From Tetranychus cinnabarinus (Eukaryota; Arthropoda; Arachnida; Trombidiformes; Tetranychidae), in the NCBI GenBank assembly GCA_022266195.1, contig WHVY01000001.1:4340001-4404000 (forward strand): a stretch of DNA of 64,000 nucleotides, written 5' to 3'. The notes under the pieces are model-generated. The model did no database searches and had not been told where the DNA came from. It was given only the letters and a program-made list of their open reading frames with translations. A program made the translations under genes and the position numbers. Below, piece by piece: positions 47,274-58,076 of this stretch (its first letter is position 1; each line of letters begins with the position of its first letter).

Positions 47274-48110
47274 TTAATTTTTATGACACATTGAGGGTGG
47301 ATGAAACCCAGCCATGGTTTTGTCACAAAGCGGACAGCGTTTAAATTTAGCTTGAGACGAAAATTGTATTTTTTCATCGCCTACTTCTATTACAAATTTG
47401 TTCATTTTGAATAGTTCATATCTGGAGACCTCATGGATAAACGCATAGATCTTGTAATGCTCAGTGGTTTGTCTTTTAATAAAGAAGTAAACCTCATTTT
47501 GAACTTCAAACTGAGTTCTGATTTCCTCCAGTATCGGGAGTTTAATCCGTGGTAACATGTCCACTTGTTGTAAATAAAACCAATTTGTAATGATCGGGTA
47601 GCATTGTGGGTTGAGATTGTCCAGGATCTGGGTGAGGTGAGCTTGGAGGAGTGGGGTCTCAAAGATCAGTTGTGATTTGATCTTCCCACTTTGCCATTTA
47701 ATTTTGATGAAGCGGAGATTCTTTAGTGATGTTTCAATTGGGTTGTGTGTATTCATGATGTTTAGAACCAGTTCAAGCTCCAGTATTGGGTTAGTAGTCA
47801 GGCATTGGGTTGTTGGTGAGTGTAGTAGGTTGGCCGCCGATATATATGACATGAGTTGTGCACGTACCAGTGGTGTATTAATTCTTTGCATTACGTGAGA
47901 AAGTATCATGATGATGAGCTGAATCTTGGGCATGTCCATGTCTGGGTGTCCGATTAGTTGATTGGGCTCACATGATTTGGTCGACCGTATCATCTGTACC
48001 AGATCGTAGACTTCTTGGTCTGACAGTTTGCTAAGTTGATTCGCATGCCATTCACTTAAACTTATTGTAACAGAATCAAGGATATTTGAGAAATCGTTTG
48101 ACGAGGACAT
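47274..48110 (-). CDS. Retroelement ORF C: Gag-like protein with one zinc knuckle
   Basis: 278 residues from ATG 48110. The N-terminal helical region includes KLSDQEVYDLVQMIRS, which resembles YSEQERVDLVNLVKQ of neighbouring ORF B, suggesting the two N-termini are related. The middle contains a beta-rich segment (FIKIKW, KIKSQLIF). The C-terminus ends with CPLCDKTMAGFHPPSMC, a Cys-x2-Cys...His...Cys zinc-knuckle pattern. Such proteins bind element RNA and build the ribonucleoprotein. It is convergent with the USP-like gene, with 11 bp between stops. Confidence 0.6.
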   Translation of the reverse strand: MSSSNDFSNILDSVTISLSEWHANQLSKLSDQEVYDLVQMIRSTKSCEPNQLIGHPDMDMPKIQLIIMILSHVMQRINTPLVRAQLMSYISAANLLHSPTTQCLTTNPILELELVLNIMNTHNPIETSLKNLRFIKIKWQSGKIKSQLIFETPLLQAHLTQILDNLNPQCYPIITNWFYLQQVDMLPRIKLPILEEIRTQFEVQNEVYFFIKRQTTEHYKIYAFIHEVSRYELFKMNKFVIEVGDEKIQFSSQAKFKRCPLCDKTMAGFHPPSMCHKN

Positions 48111-48177
48111 TTTGGTAACGTTGTATGTTATTTGGGAGGATTTTGAGAAGTTCTGTATGTTAGGACCTGTTCGCAAC

Positions 48178-48653
48178 TGATTTATGAGAAAGGTAAGCCT
48201 GCTTATATACTCGGGAGTAGGTAGCTATCGTGGACTGGAGGAAGCCACTTAAGGCATATCCAGTTAGTATAGCTACCTGTTTCAAGAAGTCAGCAAGCTG
48301 GTAGGTGTAGAGAGATGGAGGAAACTACTTAAAGTCTATCCATTTAAGTAAGTCGACATAAAATTTTTATGGTATAATGATTTTATTGTTTCAGAATTTC
48401 GAATCGTACAGTGTAGTATTGGGATGGTAAAGTGGCGGTACTTAGAGTGTTGAATGTAAAAATTGGTAAGGTCGTAGATGAGTTTATTGTAATTAAAGAA
48501 GACTGACCGGACAAGAAAAGTTAGGTATTAAGCTGAGTGGTACAAAGGGTGGATATTATAGTAAGGAGTGTAGAAGAAGAGGAAAGAGCTATTACATTTA
48601 TTGAGTATAAGGTGGAGATCGGTTTCCTACGAACTTGTATGGAAGAGTGGTAG
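48178..48653. repeat. Inter-ORF region with two degenerate repeats and a stem-loop
   Basis: Copies at 48217-48269 and 48301-48352 share 'tggaggaa', 'acttaa' and 'tatcca' in order. The first is enclosed by a perfect 9-bp inverted repeat (GGTAGCTAT at 48220-48228, ATAGCTACC at 48269-48277) and contains an inner GTGG/CCAC pair. It lies between ORF B and ORF C and may be an RNA structure that lets the downstream ORF be translated. That role is inference. Confidence 0.5.
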
Positions 48654-49919
48654 TTAAAAGCCTCGGGCCCACATGATATCAGTGTAAGTGTAGTCCACTT
48701 TTTCCATCTGACGTTCAATAGCTTCCTTCATTTGTGGGCATTCAATGTGAAACGCTTCATGATCCCCACGGCAAGCAGGACATAGTGGCTTGGGCGAGGC
48801 ACAGTTTCTAATGTTGTGAGGGCCGGAGCATCGGAGGCAGCGTTCTTGTTTAGAGGTACAGGCCCAGTGGCGACAGGATCCGCAGTTGTAGCATTTGCGG
48901 AGTGAGAAGTGGTCGATAACTTCCAGAAGTCTACCCTTGTACCAGAGTTTTCCGTTCAGTACTCGAACAATATGGTCTCTCACCATGGGATCGATTTTGA
49001 TGGCCATCAGAACATATTGAGCATAGGGGTTGCCAAAAGTTTTCCAATATTCAAAGAGTTTGTCTTTCATGTTACGGCCCTTGAGATTGAAAGCTCTCAT
49101 ATCCTCCGCAACTGTGTTCCAGTTACCATTTCCAACTTTCTTGTCTATCCATAGTTTGATTATGGGGAAACGGTATGTTGCTGGTGTAGCAATGAGACCC
49201 GACTCGGTCTTATTAATCAGTTCGATCAGCTTCTTCTGATTTTCTTCTCTGTCTACAACCAGTGTTGCCATCACATCACTTTCAGTAAGAGTAATGAGAC
49301 GACCAAAGTTGTCCTCAATATTCTTAATGAGCTCAGTTGTCATACCCTTTTGATATTCAGGGGATGTTACCTCTATACCAAAGCCTCTGTCGCCTGTGGA
49401 CTGCCAAGGGTATATGTGAGACGATCGTCGAGACTCGGTAGAGTATTTCACATTCTTCGGCTGCTCCACATTAAAAGTATCATCAAGTTTGCGTTTGTTG
49501 TTGGGGCCGTTTTCAGATGATGTGCCAGCAATGTCACAGTTAGACGGAGTTGAAGAGCAGCCAGGCAAAGGTTGAGGAGCTTGTTGATCACCGTCTGAGG
49601 GGTCTGGCATGTTCTGTTCCGAGATAACTTGTGGGTGGCTGAAAATCTCTCCGAGAGTGGGTTCAGATTCAACGGGAAGTTCATCCAAGAGAAGTTTACC
49701 TAGATCTTTGATACGGCGTGTCTGTGTAGGCGTGAAAGTCTTCTGGCTCGGTTTGCTGTTCAGGTAGGCTAGGCCTTGTTTAACCAGATTAACTAGGTCT
49801 ACACGTTCTTGTTCACTGTAAGTAGCTACCCGATCCATGATTTCGGTATCACTTTTTGGCTCCTTTGGGTAAAGGGTCTTGACATGTTTCGCTAAGGCAT
49901 CACTATCGTTCTTTTCCAT
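48654..49919 (-). CDS. Retroelement ORF B: Gag-like protein with three zinc knuckles
   Basis: 421 residues from ATG 49919. The N-terminal ~80 residues are helical and charged, followed by a Pro/Ser/Gln-rich linker and a second folded region (~200-345). A triple zinc-knuckle array near residues 346-400 reads CYNCGSCRHWAC, CLRCSGPHNIRNC and CPACRGDHEAFHIEC. This is the standard ORF1 architecture of R1/I-type non-LTR elements, whose products coat element RNA and act as nucleic acid chaperones. The frame is intact. It is the most canonical of the three Gag-like ORFs. Confidence 0.85.
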   Translation of the reverse strand: MEKNDSDALAKHVKTLYPKEPKSDTEIMDRVATYSEQERVDLVNLVKQGLAYLNSKPSQKTFTPTQTRRIKDLGKLLLDELPVESEPTLGEIFSHPQVISEQNMPDPSDGDQQAPQPLPGCSSTPSNCDIAGTSSENGPNNKRKLDDTFNVEQPKNVKYSTESRRSSHIYPWQSTGDRGFGIEVTSPEYQKGMTTELIKNIEDNFGRLITLTESDVMATLVVDREENQKKLIELINKTESGLIATPATYRFPIIKLWIDKKVGNGNWNTVAEDMRAFNLKGRNMKDKLFEYWKTFGNPYAQYVLMAIKIDPMVRDHIVRVLNGKLWYKGRLLEVIDHFSLRKCYNCGSCRHWACTSKQERCLRCSGPHNIRNCASPKPLCPACRGDHEAFHIECPQMKEAIERQMEKVDYTYTDIMWARGF

Positions 49920-50285
49920 GTTGAGAGTCTCGAGTAGAGATGTAGAACTTGAGTGTCGAGAGTAGGAGAGAGTTTAGGATGAAATGAGTACGATGTGTAA
50001 TGGTTTGAGAGTGAAGTTTGACAATAGTTTGGTTGGGATTAAAACTGTTTATTGGTTATATTTGAAATTCAGTGAGTGAGTAAGTGGGAATACAAAGTCA
50101 GGGAGGCTAATGTGTTGTGCGGTGGTCAGTGAGGATGAGTAACATCTTGAGAAAATCTGTTTGCTGTATGTCAGCATGAGGTCAGTAATGAGGAGAGAGA
50201 AAATTGGAGATAAGGGAAGTAGTGTTAGGGTCCGCAAAGGAGAGGCAACGAGAATATTGCTTTTGTTTAGTGAAGTCTAGCATCA
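49920..50285. other. Inter-ORF spacer in the retroelement
   Basis: 366 bp of G-rich (plus-strand) element sequence between ORF A and ORF B. I see no frame or repeat in it. Confidence 0.5.
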
Positions 50286-51158
50286 TTAGTAGTATGCTGG
50301 ATGGCGGGGTATTATTATCCAGAAAGGAGTAAAACCAAAACGAGAGCTGTATAGCTTCCTGACTCTTTCCTGAAGTGTAGGACATGCTGCACTGTATGTC
50401 TCATGACCGGTACTGATCGAGAGTGGGCATGTAGCGCATATGTTATTTTGCTGATGTTTGTATGGACAAACGTAATGGTTGCCAAGGCAGTATTGGCATT
50501 TCTTGAACTCCTCACAGTCGAGGATAAGGTGGTTTAATGAGCAGCAGTGGGGACAGTTGTATAAGCCAATATCGTCATAAGCATAGATCACCATGTCTAG
50601 AAACTGGAGGGTCGCGTTTGATTTTAGTATAAGGTCTCGATTGTGAGAAGATGTGGTAAAAGTTACTTTAGTGGCCAGGGTACCATCAATCGTGCGGGTT
50701 GAGGTTTTCACAACCTTTGTTGAGTTATCACGTCTGAGGGAGTTGGAACGGATCAATTGATCTGTGAGCGATTGGTGGGTATACGACGAGTCATGCTTCT
50801 TGTAGTGGAAGTACATGGAGAGTTCATTCTGTGTTTCAGGTACAGAAAACTGAAGATCAGGTCGTAGAGAAGACAGTTTACTAAGAAGTGTGGGACCTCC
50901 AATCGAGGTGTGTAGTCCCATCGTGACCATTCCTTCATCATCCACCGGATGAATGTACGAGATTCGTTTAAGTAGGTGAGGGTATGGGGATAATACAGAT
51001 TTTATCATACTTGGTAGACCCTGTTGTAGTGGGGTCTCCAGCTCATCACGAGGGTTTCTACGTACTTTGACAACGTAGAGAGATGAGGCACCTTTTCCAT
51101 TTATCCAGTTGGTTCTAGCAGTCTGAATATGGTCAGGTTCAAGATGAATACAAGACAT
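50286..51158 (-). CDS. Retroelement ORF A: second zinc-knuckle Gag-like protein
   Basis: 290 residues from ATG 51158. The C-terminal third contains CPHCCSLNHLILDC, CQYCLGNHYVC and CATC...GHETYSAAC, three knuckle-like units, then CPTLQERVRKLYSSRFGF. ORF B ends its array similarly (CPQMKEAIERQM), so the two are probably distant relatives arranged in tandem. The N-terminal part has no recognised domain. A second full Gag-like ORF in one non-LTR element is unusual. Confidence 0.7.
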   Translation of the reverse strand: MSCIHLEPDHIQTARTNWINGKGASSLYVVKVRRNPRDELETPLQQGLPSMIKSVLSPYPHLLKRISYIHPVDDEGMVTMGLHTSIGGPTLLSKLSSLRPDLQFSVPETQNELSMYFHYKKHDSSYTHQSLTDQLIRSNSLRRDNSTKVVKTSTRTIDGTLATKVTFTTSSHNRDLILKSNATLQFLDMVIYAYDDIGLYNCPHCCSLNHLILDCEEFKKCQYCLGNHYVCPYKHQQNNICATCPLSISTGHETYSAACPTLQERVRKLYSSRFGFTPFWIIIPRHPAYY

Positions 51159-53112
51159 TATTGAGGGTGAATTTAAAGCGTAGGTAGGAATTACGTGAAT
51201 GCAGGGATGTAGTATGGTTGAACTTAGTCAGGGGGTTAGTGCAGTTTAGCCTGATGATGGGTTCAGAAATCTAGAGGATAGTGAGTGTTCTGAGAACGAG
51301 TTGGAGAAGTAAGAGAACCCGAGTAACTTTGTCACAGAGAGCAACAAAGAAGAGAAGGGGTTAGATAACATTGTAGCGATTTAATCAGTGTGAGATTCTA
51401 GCAGCAACTTGTAAGTTTTGGGAAGTTCTTTAAGCTAATTAGATTAAATATAAGTTGAGACCGTTTCTGTTTATGTAAATTTGTTCTTCACAGTTGCCTG
51501 TGAGTGACAACAAAGTATCTAAACAAAGGGTTTAGTCCTGTCCCAGATGTTATACACAACATGGGAATAGGGTAGTTTGTTGTAAGTCAAGATAAAGAAG
51601 CTAGGCTTTGCTGTTAATTGAACAATAAACTAATTTAGGATAAGTAGTTAGGTTTCTGAAAGACGAGGTTGTTATCTGGGTAAGATTGTCTTTGTTAGTT
51701 CCGTGTTGAAACTGAGAGATGTTATTAGAAGGCAGTTAGGGTTTCGTGATACTTAGTAAGAGGATAAGTTTTATGGCAGAGTCATAAAATGAGAGGATCT
51801 CTCAACTTATTGTAAACACTTGGACAGTGTACATTGGCTTAAGAACGGTTGTTCACATCAAAAGTATACAATTGTATACGCATAGAATGTAATAATAATT
51901 AGGGTTGATTAATCAATTTGAAGTGCAGTAGATTAGAATTGAGTATGCAAATTCCAAGCCCCTAGGACAGTGTCCGTAATGCATGACAGCCTTTATTGTG
52001 GAGATATAGAATCCCAGGTATGGCGCATACAGGCATAATCAGTTTGCAGGCCGAGAGCTCGGTAGATTGCAGCCGCTACGTGCTCCAGGTATTTACAGTC
52101 ACGAACACCTTACAGTTAAACACCGTGCTCACATGGGTTGGTGACGTGATGGAGAGGTTAGAGGTAGGTTGTAGGACAGGAGACCATAATAGGTTAATGT
52201 CGTAGCCGGCTAAATTGGTTGCAGCATTGTGCAGAGGCAGGTAGACATGATGGGGTGTGGTAGCACGGACGCAATTGTCCAGAACTGTTGTACATTGTCG
52301 CATTGATCGAGAGGGTAATGTGAATATGTGAGACCCCGGAATATGGGCTGAAGAACAAAGCAAAAATTGTAAAATTGTAATTCCAAATGCATTGGCTTGA
52401 TTAGTAGAAGGCACTATAACACATATATGTGATGATGGTTTGAAGGAAAACTCTGTTTCGATACATTATGCAAGTTTTAGAGTTCGCACCGACACAAATT
52501 TGATGTCAAAAGGTAGCTGAGTTGATGGGCAATCCGATTTATCCGTTTTCACACATATGATTAACAAACTTTAGATTAAAATTCAGGTAACTCAGGAGAC
52601 AACTTTTAACGCATCTTGTCTTTCAAAGGATAGGATCACGTGATCTTGCTCTATCATGTGATCAGTCAGTCAGTCTTTTATGCATCAGCCAACCCGTTTA
52701 TTTTAAACACCATTTATACCTTTTTTAATATTGACGATAGCAACAATTAAAAGAGTCCTATTTGAACCAACAATTAACGCTATTTAGCTATTTTTTGATT
52801 ATGTTAATTCATAAAATCGCCAATCTTTGCTGATACCGTCTATTAAGGTTGACTTTTTAAACAATTTGTTAAAAAAGATTTTTTTTAATGGTTCTAAGTT
52901 TAGATATAATCTCAAAAAAGATGACAAAAATTAAGTTACGGTTAGATTTATTCATGTTGAATGATCGGACTACATAAACAATATCCAATTAATCTATATT
53001 TTTCAGCACTTTTTACAAAGAAAACAGGAGTTACCTCTGTATCTTTGGAAATCCAGTTTACCTCAATCTTTCAACAATTGCAAATTAAGACATTGGTTAA
53101 ACATTCAAATGC
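51159..53112. other. 5' end of the retroelement and host flank up to the ACP gene
   Basis: 51159 to about 52400 continues the element's G-rich composition. It includes a perfect 16-bp palindrome, GTATACAATTGTATAC, at 51864-51879, and a minus-strand frame (52076 to about 52350) that could be a further 5' exon or ORF: it follows an acceptor-like tttgttcttcag and is not repetitive. From about 52400 on, composition returns to AT-rich host DNA with no gene seen. Confidence 0.4.
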
Positions 53113-54212
<1,100 letters not shown>

Positions 54213-54540
54213 TTTTTAACCAATTACAATTTGTGAACTAGCATAAAAGAAAACCAGAGAATTATTAAAAAAAAATCAACTGTAACAAACAAAAAAATTA
54301 AACCCTTGATAAATGTTTTTGCAAAACTAGACCGGTTATCATAACCGAATGATTTTGGGTTACAACGAGATGAAAATTAAAAAAGTAAGTAAATGAAAGA
54401 GATAAACGTTTTGAAGTAACCAAAGAAATTACTTTTGGTTACTAAACAGTTACGCTCATGCTGAAGCACGATTGAGCCTCCATCTAGTACAATCTACAGA
54501 AAACCTATTATTGATAAGTAAAAACAGTGAGAATAGCAAT

Positions 54541-55077
54541 GAAAAAAGGTTAAAATTTGCAATCCTCTTGTAATGAGTATTAAAAATTAAATATTTTCTC
54601 AGTGCAAACGTAAATAAATAATAAATTATATCTAGCATCAGAAAAATTCAATTCTTGAACACTTATAAGTTTTTACCCAACATGGAAATCTCAGTCTATT
54701 ACCATGAATAAAAGATGGCGTTATCTTGGTTGGCATGAGACATTTTCAGTAAAAGTTTATAAACAAAAATAGCCACTTGTATGTTTTAGATAAAGCGCGG
54801 TTTATCAAATCTTTGATTCCACGTGAATTCAAGTAAATTTGTTTCTCAGTGATGTTTGAATTATGAAAATTAAGCTTTTCCTGTTATTTTTACTACACCA
54901 ATCCTAATGTCAAATGTCCTTATGTTCTCATGGTTGGACTCATTACACCTTTCAACATCAGCTGTGGGTAAATAAATTAACGCGTGCTTCTCACTACTGA
55001 ACATGAAATTATTGGATCTGTTTTTGTTGCCGTTTGTTGATTAAATCTTTGGCCATTTAAGTTAACCTGTTCAAAAC
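54541..55077. other. Spacer before the TAF1A-like gene
   Basis: AT-rich. It begins where duplication homology ends and should hold the TAF1A-like promoter. No other feature seen. Confidence 0.45.
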
Positions 55078-56589
55078 ATGGATCTTATTGCTACTAAAAG
55101 AGTCAAATCTGCAGTATTAAAAAAAGTGGAACTTGTGTCGACAAACTCTTCTGTCAGCTGTACAACAAGTCATATATTTACAGAGTTATGTTCATCTCAT
55201 TATTTAAATGGGTGCAAACTGTTATTGCCGTCCATGACTTGCGACGAAAAAGTTAGCCAGGATCATCTATTAAGAGGAACATTAATCATAATATCATCTA
55301 TGATACAAGAGGGCTATTCAACTTTGAGTGACTCTACTAAACGATTGATGGATACTTTTTTCGAATCAGTTTGCCTTAAACAAGAAGTTCTGGTTGAATT
55401 TCTAACTCTTCTGATGGGTAATAGTCATTTTGAAGAATGCAAAAAAGAATTTGGTGATTCCTGGAATCGACATAGCATTCTTTACGTTACAGTCGATGTG
55501 ATAGAAAAACTCTCGATGGGCTTTACAACGCTTCTTAATTACATAGACTGTATTAAAAAACTCAACCGCGCTGATGAATTATTCACCTCACAAGAAGAGT
55601 TGGATATGATTTTGGAACAAACTCGCACCAGTATGTTATCAATCATACAAAAAGAAGCTGGTCCTTTTGATTTTCTCATACCTAGAATTCTCGATATTCT
55701 CATTCATAAAGATTTGATCACCGAAGCCATCGATTGTCTCATTGCCTATAAAGATTTAAACGAAGAAAATTTAAATGCTTATATTTATATCTACAAATTC
55801 ATGAGTAAGTTTATACTCCTAATTGTTTGACTTAATTTAGACTATGGTTAACTTATTTAGAAACGAAAAAAATGGGAAAACTAAAGAGATTAGGACTAAA
55901 TCTTAATTTACCTAAGAAATAGATGATCAGCAATCAACCTAATAAAAAGTTTCGAATCCAGTTTTAGCAGTTTCACTGTTTTCGTTCAGATGATTGAATT
56001 TTAGGGTTTTACGTTAGAGTTTCTTTGGCTTACCCACTTTTTTCATTTCATAATAAGTTTACATATAACTATACTAATTTATCGTTTCAAAATTTTAATG
56101 TTTTATGTTTTTTACATTACAGTTCATTATGGTGATACCGAGCCGAATTTCGAGGAAATTATCGATGAATGTTTCGATAAGATAGTTCAACTATCTCCAT
56201 CTTGTCCGTTGATCCTAGAGATGGTTGACTATTGTGAAATTGAACCATTAAAAGCTTGCAAAGCACTGATGGAGTTTGTTGATTACTCTGAAAACAAAGA
56301 AAATCCCAAAGCATGGAGAAAATTAAGCGACTTTCTTGAAAAATTGAATATCGTAGAGTCAAACACCATACTTGATCATTATAAATTCATATACAGCAGT
56401 TATTGGCAAAATTATCATTGGGATCAACTTGAGAATGAATTAATTAACAGCGAACTGGGTATATGGAAACAAAAAGTTCGAGATATTTTGAACCAACAGA
56501 TAATATCTCGAAAAGCAATCATGAAAACGGAAAGCGTATCCTCTACAGAAAAATCAGTGAAAAAATTTAAGATGAGTTTTCAAAGTTGA
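55078..56589 (+). CDS. Helical protein, TAF1A-like (RNA polymerase I factor SL1 subunit), 2 exons
   Basis: Exons 55078-55804 and 56123-56589 (phase 1, GTAAGT...TACAG) give 397 residues. The product is helical throughout with no membrane segment. The second exon (CFDKIVQLSPSCPLILEMVD, then LMEFVDYSENKENPKAWRKL) resembles the C-terminal helical repeats of TAF1A, including the '...P-S-x-P-L-V-L' and 'A-W-K-x-L' spacing. TAF1A helps recruit RNA polymerase I to rDNA promoters in the nucleolus. The match is by pattern only; another TPR-like nuclear protein remains possible. AATAAA lies at 56596-56601. The gene sits between the two arms of the inverted duplication. Confidence 0.45.
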
Positions 56590-57011
56590 TTTCTCAATAA
56601 ATTTAAGTTATTTTCTATTTGTGTTCAAATTTTTATGTAAATTAAATTTTGACTGTTTCATTGTTTTTCATGGCTTTTGAAACTTTATATTGGGTCGACT
56701 AAAAAGTTCTTGCGTTTTGACGTTATAAATTCATCTGATTTAAGAGCTATTGATCACTGATGTGTTACCGATCTTCAGTCGTTTATCGATCTTAAGACTT
56801 TGATCTTTTTCAATAATTTCAATTATGAGGCCATTAACTCCATTTGCGGCCAGCTCGACTTAACTCAGAATTTCTTTTGAATTGAAGTGTTTGAATGAAA
56901 TACGGAAAATTGCTTAAAATCTGCACTTCCACTTTACTCGAAAAGGCCTTTTGCCAATCTGACTCGCTTTCTTTTCGTCGCAGTAGGGAAACTAACAATT
57001 AAGAAACAATT
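56590..57011. other. Spacer with possible mariner-like terminal sequence
   Basis: Contains the TAF1A-like poly(A) signal and, at 56687-56720, a sequence resembling a mariner terminal repeat. The rest has no supported feature. Confidence 0.4.
56687..56720 (+). mobile_element. Possible mariner-type terminal inverted repeat relic
   Basis: TTGGGTCGACTAAAAAGTTC follows a TA dinucleotide. Mariner ends commonly read like 'TTGGGT(T/C)G...AAAGT', and TA is the mariner target site. No partner repeat and no transposase frame are found nearby, so this would be a solitary fragment. Confidence 0.25.
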
Positions 57012-57399
57012 ATTGCTATTCTCACTGTTTTTACTTATCAATAATAGGTTTTCTGTAGATTGTACTAGATGGAGGCTCAATCGTGCTTCAGTATGAGTGT
57101 AACTGTAACTTTAGTAACCAAAATGGCTTTGGTTACTTCAAAACGTTTATCTCTTTCATTTGCTTACTTTTTTAATTTTCATCTCGTTGTAACCCAAAAT
57201 CATTCGGTTATGATAACCGGTCTAGTTTTACAAAAACAATGTTTTTAAAACAAATATCAAGGGTTTAATTTTTTTGTTTGTTGCAGTTGAATTTTTGTTA
57301 ATAAATCTCTGGTTTTCTTTTATTCTAGTTCACGAATTATAATTGGTTTAATAATGGCCGCAATAATTTCTTACCGGAGCTGTCATATTCGAGTGATTT
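57012..57399 (+). repeat. Inverted duplication, arm 2
   Basis: Partner of 54163-54540. Homology ends inside the coding sequence at about codon 15, after which the two genes encode unrelated proteins. The shared end therefore donated a promoter plus the start of a mitochondrial presequence. Confidence 0.9.
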
Positions 57400-57962
57400 G
57401 TACATCTCAGATGAACAGGGTTAAGTACGTGAATGTGACTAGTAACCGCAGAATTGGTCAAGCTTCAACTTCAACCACATCTGCATCGGAGTCTAAATCG
57501 AAAGAAGAACCAGTGGAAGGTAAAAGAGTTATATTCAATTCGAGGCTAGCATTATTGCAACCACCTGATAAACCATTTGAAGGCGAATGGCCAAAAAAGC
57601 CACCTTACTGGCAAATATACGGTACTTCAGCTGCTAAAGGTTATTGGAAAATATTAGCTGGTCTTGCTGTTTTCTCAGTCTTCACCGGGTCTGTTACTGC
57701 TCACTTTCAACCTAAAATCAGCCTAGGAATTTTCGATAGATATTTAATACCTGAAATGTTTTACGACGAAGATGAAAGGAAAGAAAAAGAATATAGTATG
57801 AAAAATGCCGTTTTTGAAAAGGAAATAAAAAGTGCATATTACATTCGGCAATATGATCAAGAAATACCGACTAAAGAATTAAGGAAACGTATAGACTCAC
57901 TTGAAGTAGCAGTGGAAAAAGAAAAACCATATATTCACTCGAGAAGCTTACCTTTGTCATAA
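57354..57962 (+). CDS. Mitochondrial single-pass membrane protein, possibly complex I NDUFB5-like
   Basis: 202 residues in one exon from ATG 57354. The N-terminus MAAIISYRSCHIR is nearly identical to that of the ACP gene at 54212 and is Arg/Ser-rich, a likely matrix presequence. One membrane segment is at about residues 103-121 (WKILAGLAVFSVFTG). The C-terminal half is charged and helical (YDEDERKEKEYSMKNAVF...). The layout (presequence, one helix, charged tail of this length) and the region after the helix resemble NDUFB5/SGDH of respiratory complex I. I hold this loosely. The promoter was copied from, or shared with, the ACP gene, which also serves complex I. Confidence 0.6.
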   Translation: MAAIISYRSCHIRVICTSQMNRVKYVNVTSNRRIGQASTSTTSASESKSKEEPVEGKRVIFNSRLALLQPPDKPFEGEWPKKPPYWQIYGTSAAKGYWKILAGLAVFSVFTGSVTAHFQPKISLGIFDRYLIPEMFYDEDERKEKEYSMKNAVFEKEIKSAYYIRQYDQEIPTKELRKRIDSLEVAVEKEKPYIHSRSLPLS

Positions 57963-57984
57963 TATTATCATAAACTGACCAAAC

Positions 57985-58076
57985 CAACAAGAATAAGTGT
58001 TGTTAATTATCAGTCATTAAAAGACTCATTTTGTTGACCACTTCTTTAACCAAATCGATAGCTCATTTTCACCATT
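57985..58076 (+). repeat. Short dispersed repeat, copy A
   Basis: Matches 62485-62577 in direct orientation at about 80% by eye. Shared blocks include 'agaataagt', 'accacttct', 'aaccaaatcgat' and 'tcattttcaccatta'. Confidence 0.7.

Larger units (their letters stand above)
42300..52410 (-). mobile_element. About 10-kb non-LTR retrotransposon-like block with multiple gag-like ORFs and an antisense gene
   Basis: Minus-strand order from its 5' side is zinc-knuckle ORF A (51158-50286), zinc-knuckle ORF B (49919-48654), ORF C (48110-47274) and endonuclease-RT (about 45643-42485). A spliced plus-strand gene (45741-47262) fills the gap between ORF C and the RT. All ORFs are open without stops. The whole block is GC-richer than flanking DNA, with more G than C on the plus strand regardless of coding direction, so it behaves as one unit. 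Typical one-RT non-LTR elements of the R1/I/Jockey type have two ORFs and 4-7 kb, so this is large. Ends are set by composition only and could be off by 100-200 bp. A composite of nested insertions is the main alternative. Confidence 0.7.

Noticed and set aside
42300..52410. Endogenous virus or Maverick-type DNA element as explanation for the multi-ORF block
   Set aside because: No integrase, polymerase B, capsid or packaging ATPase features were seen; the EEP endonuclease plus YADD reverse transcriptase and zinc-knuckle ORFs identify a non-LTR retroelement.
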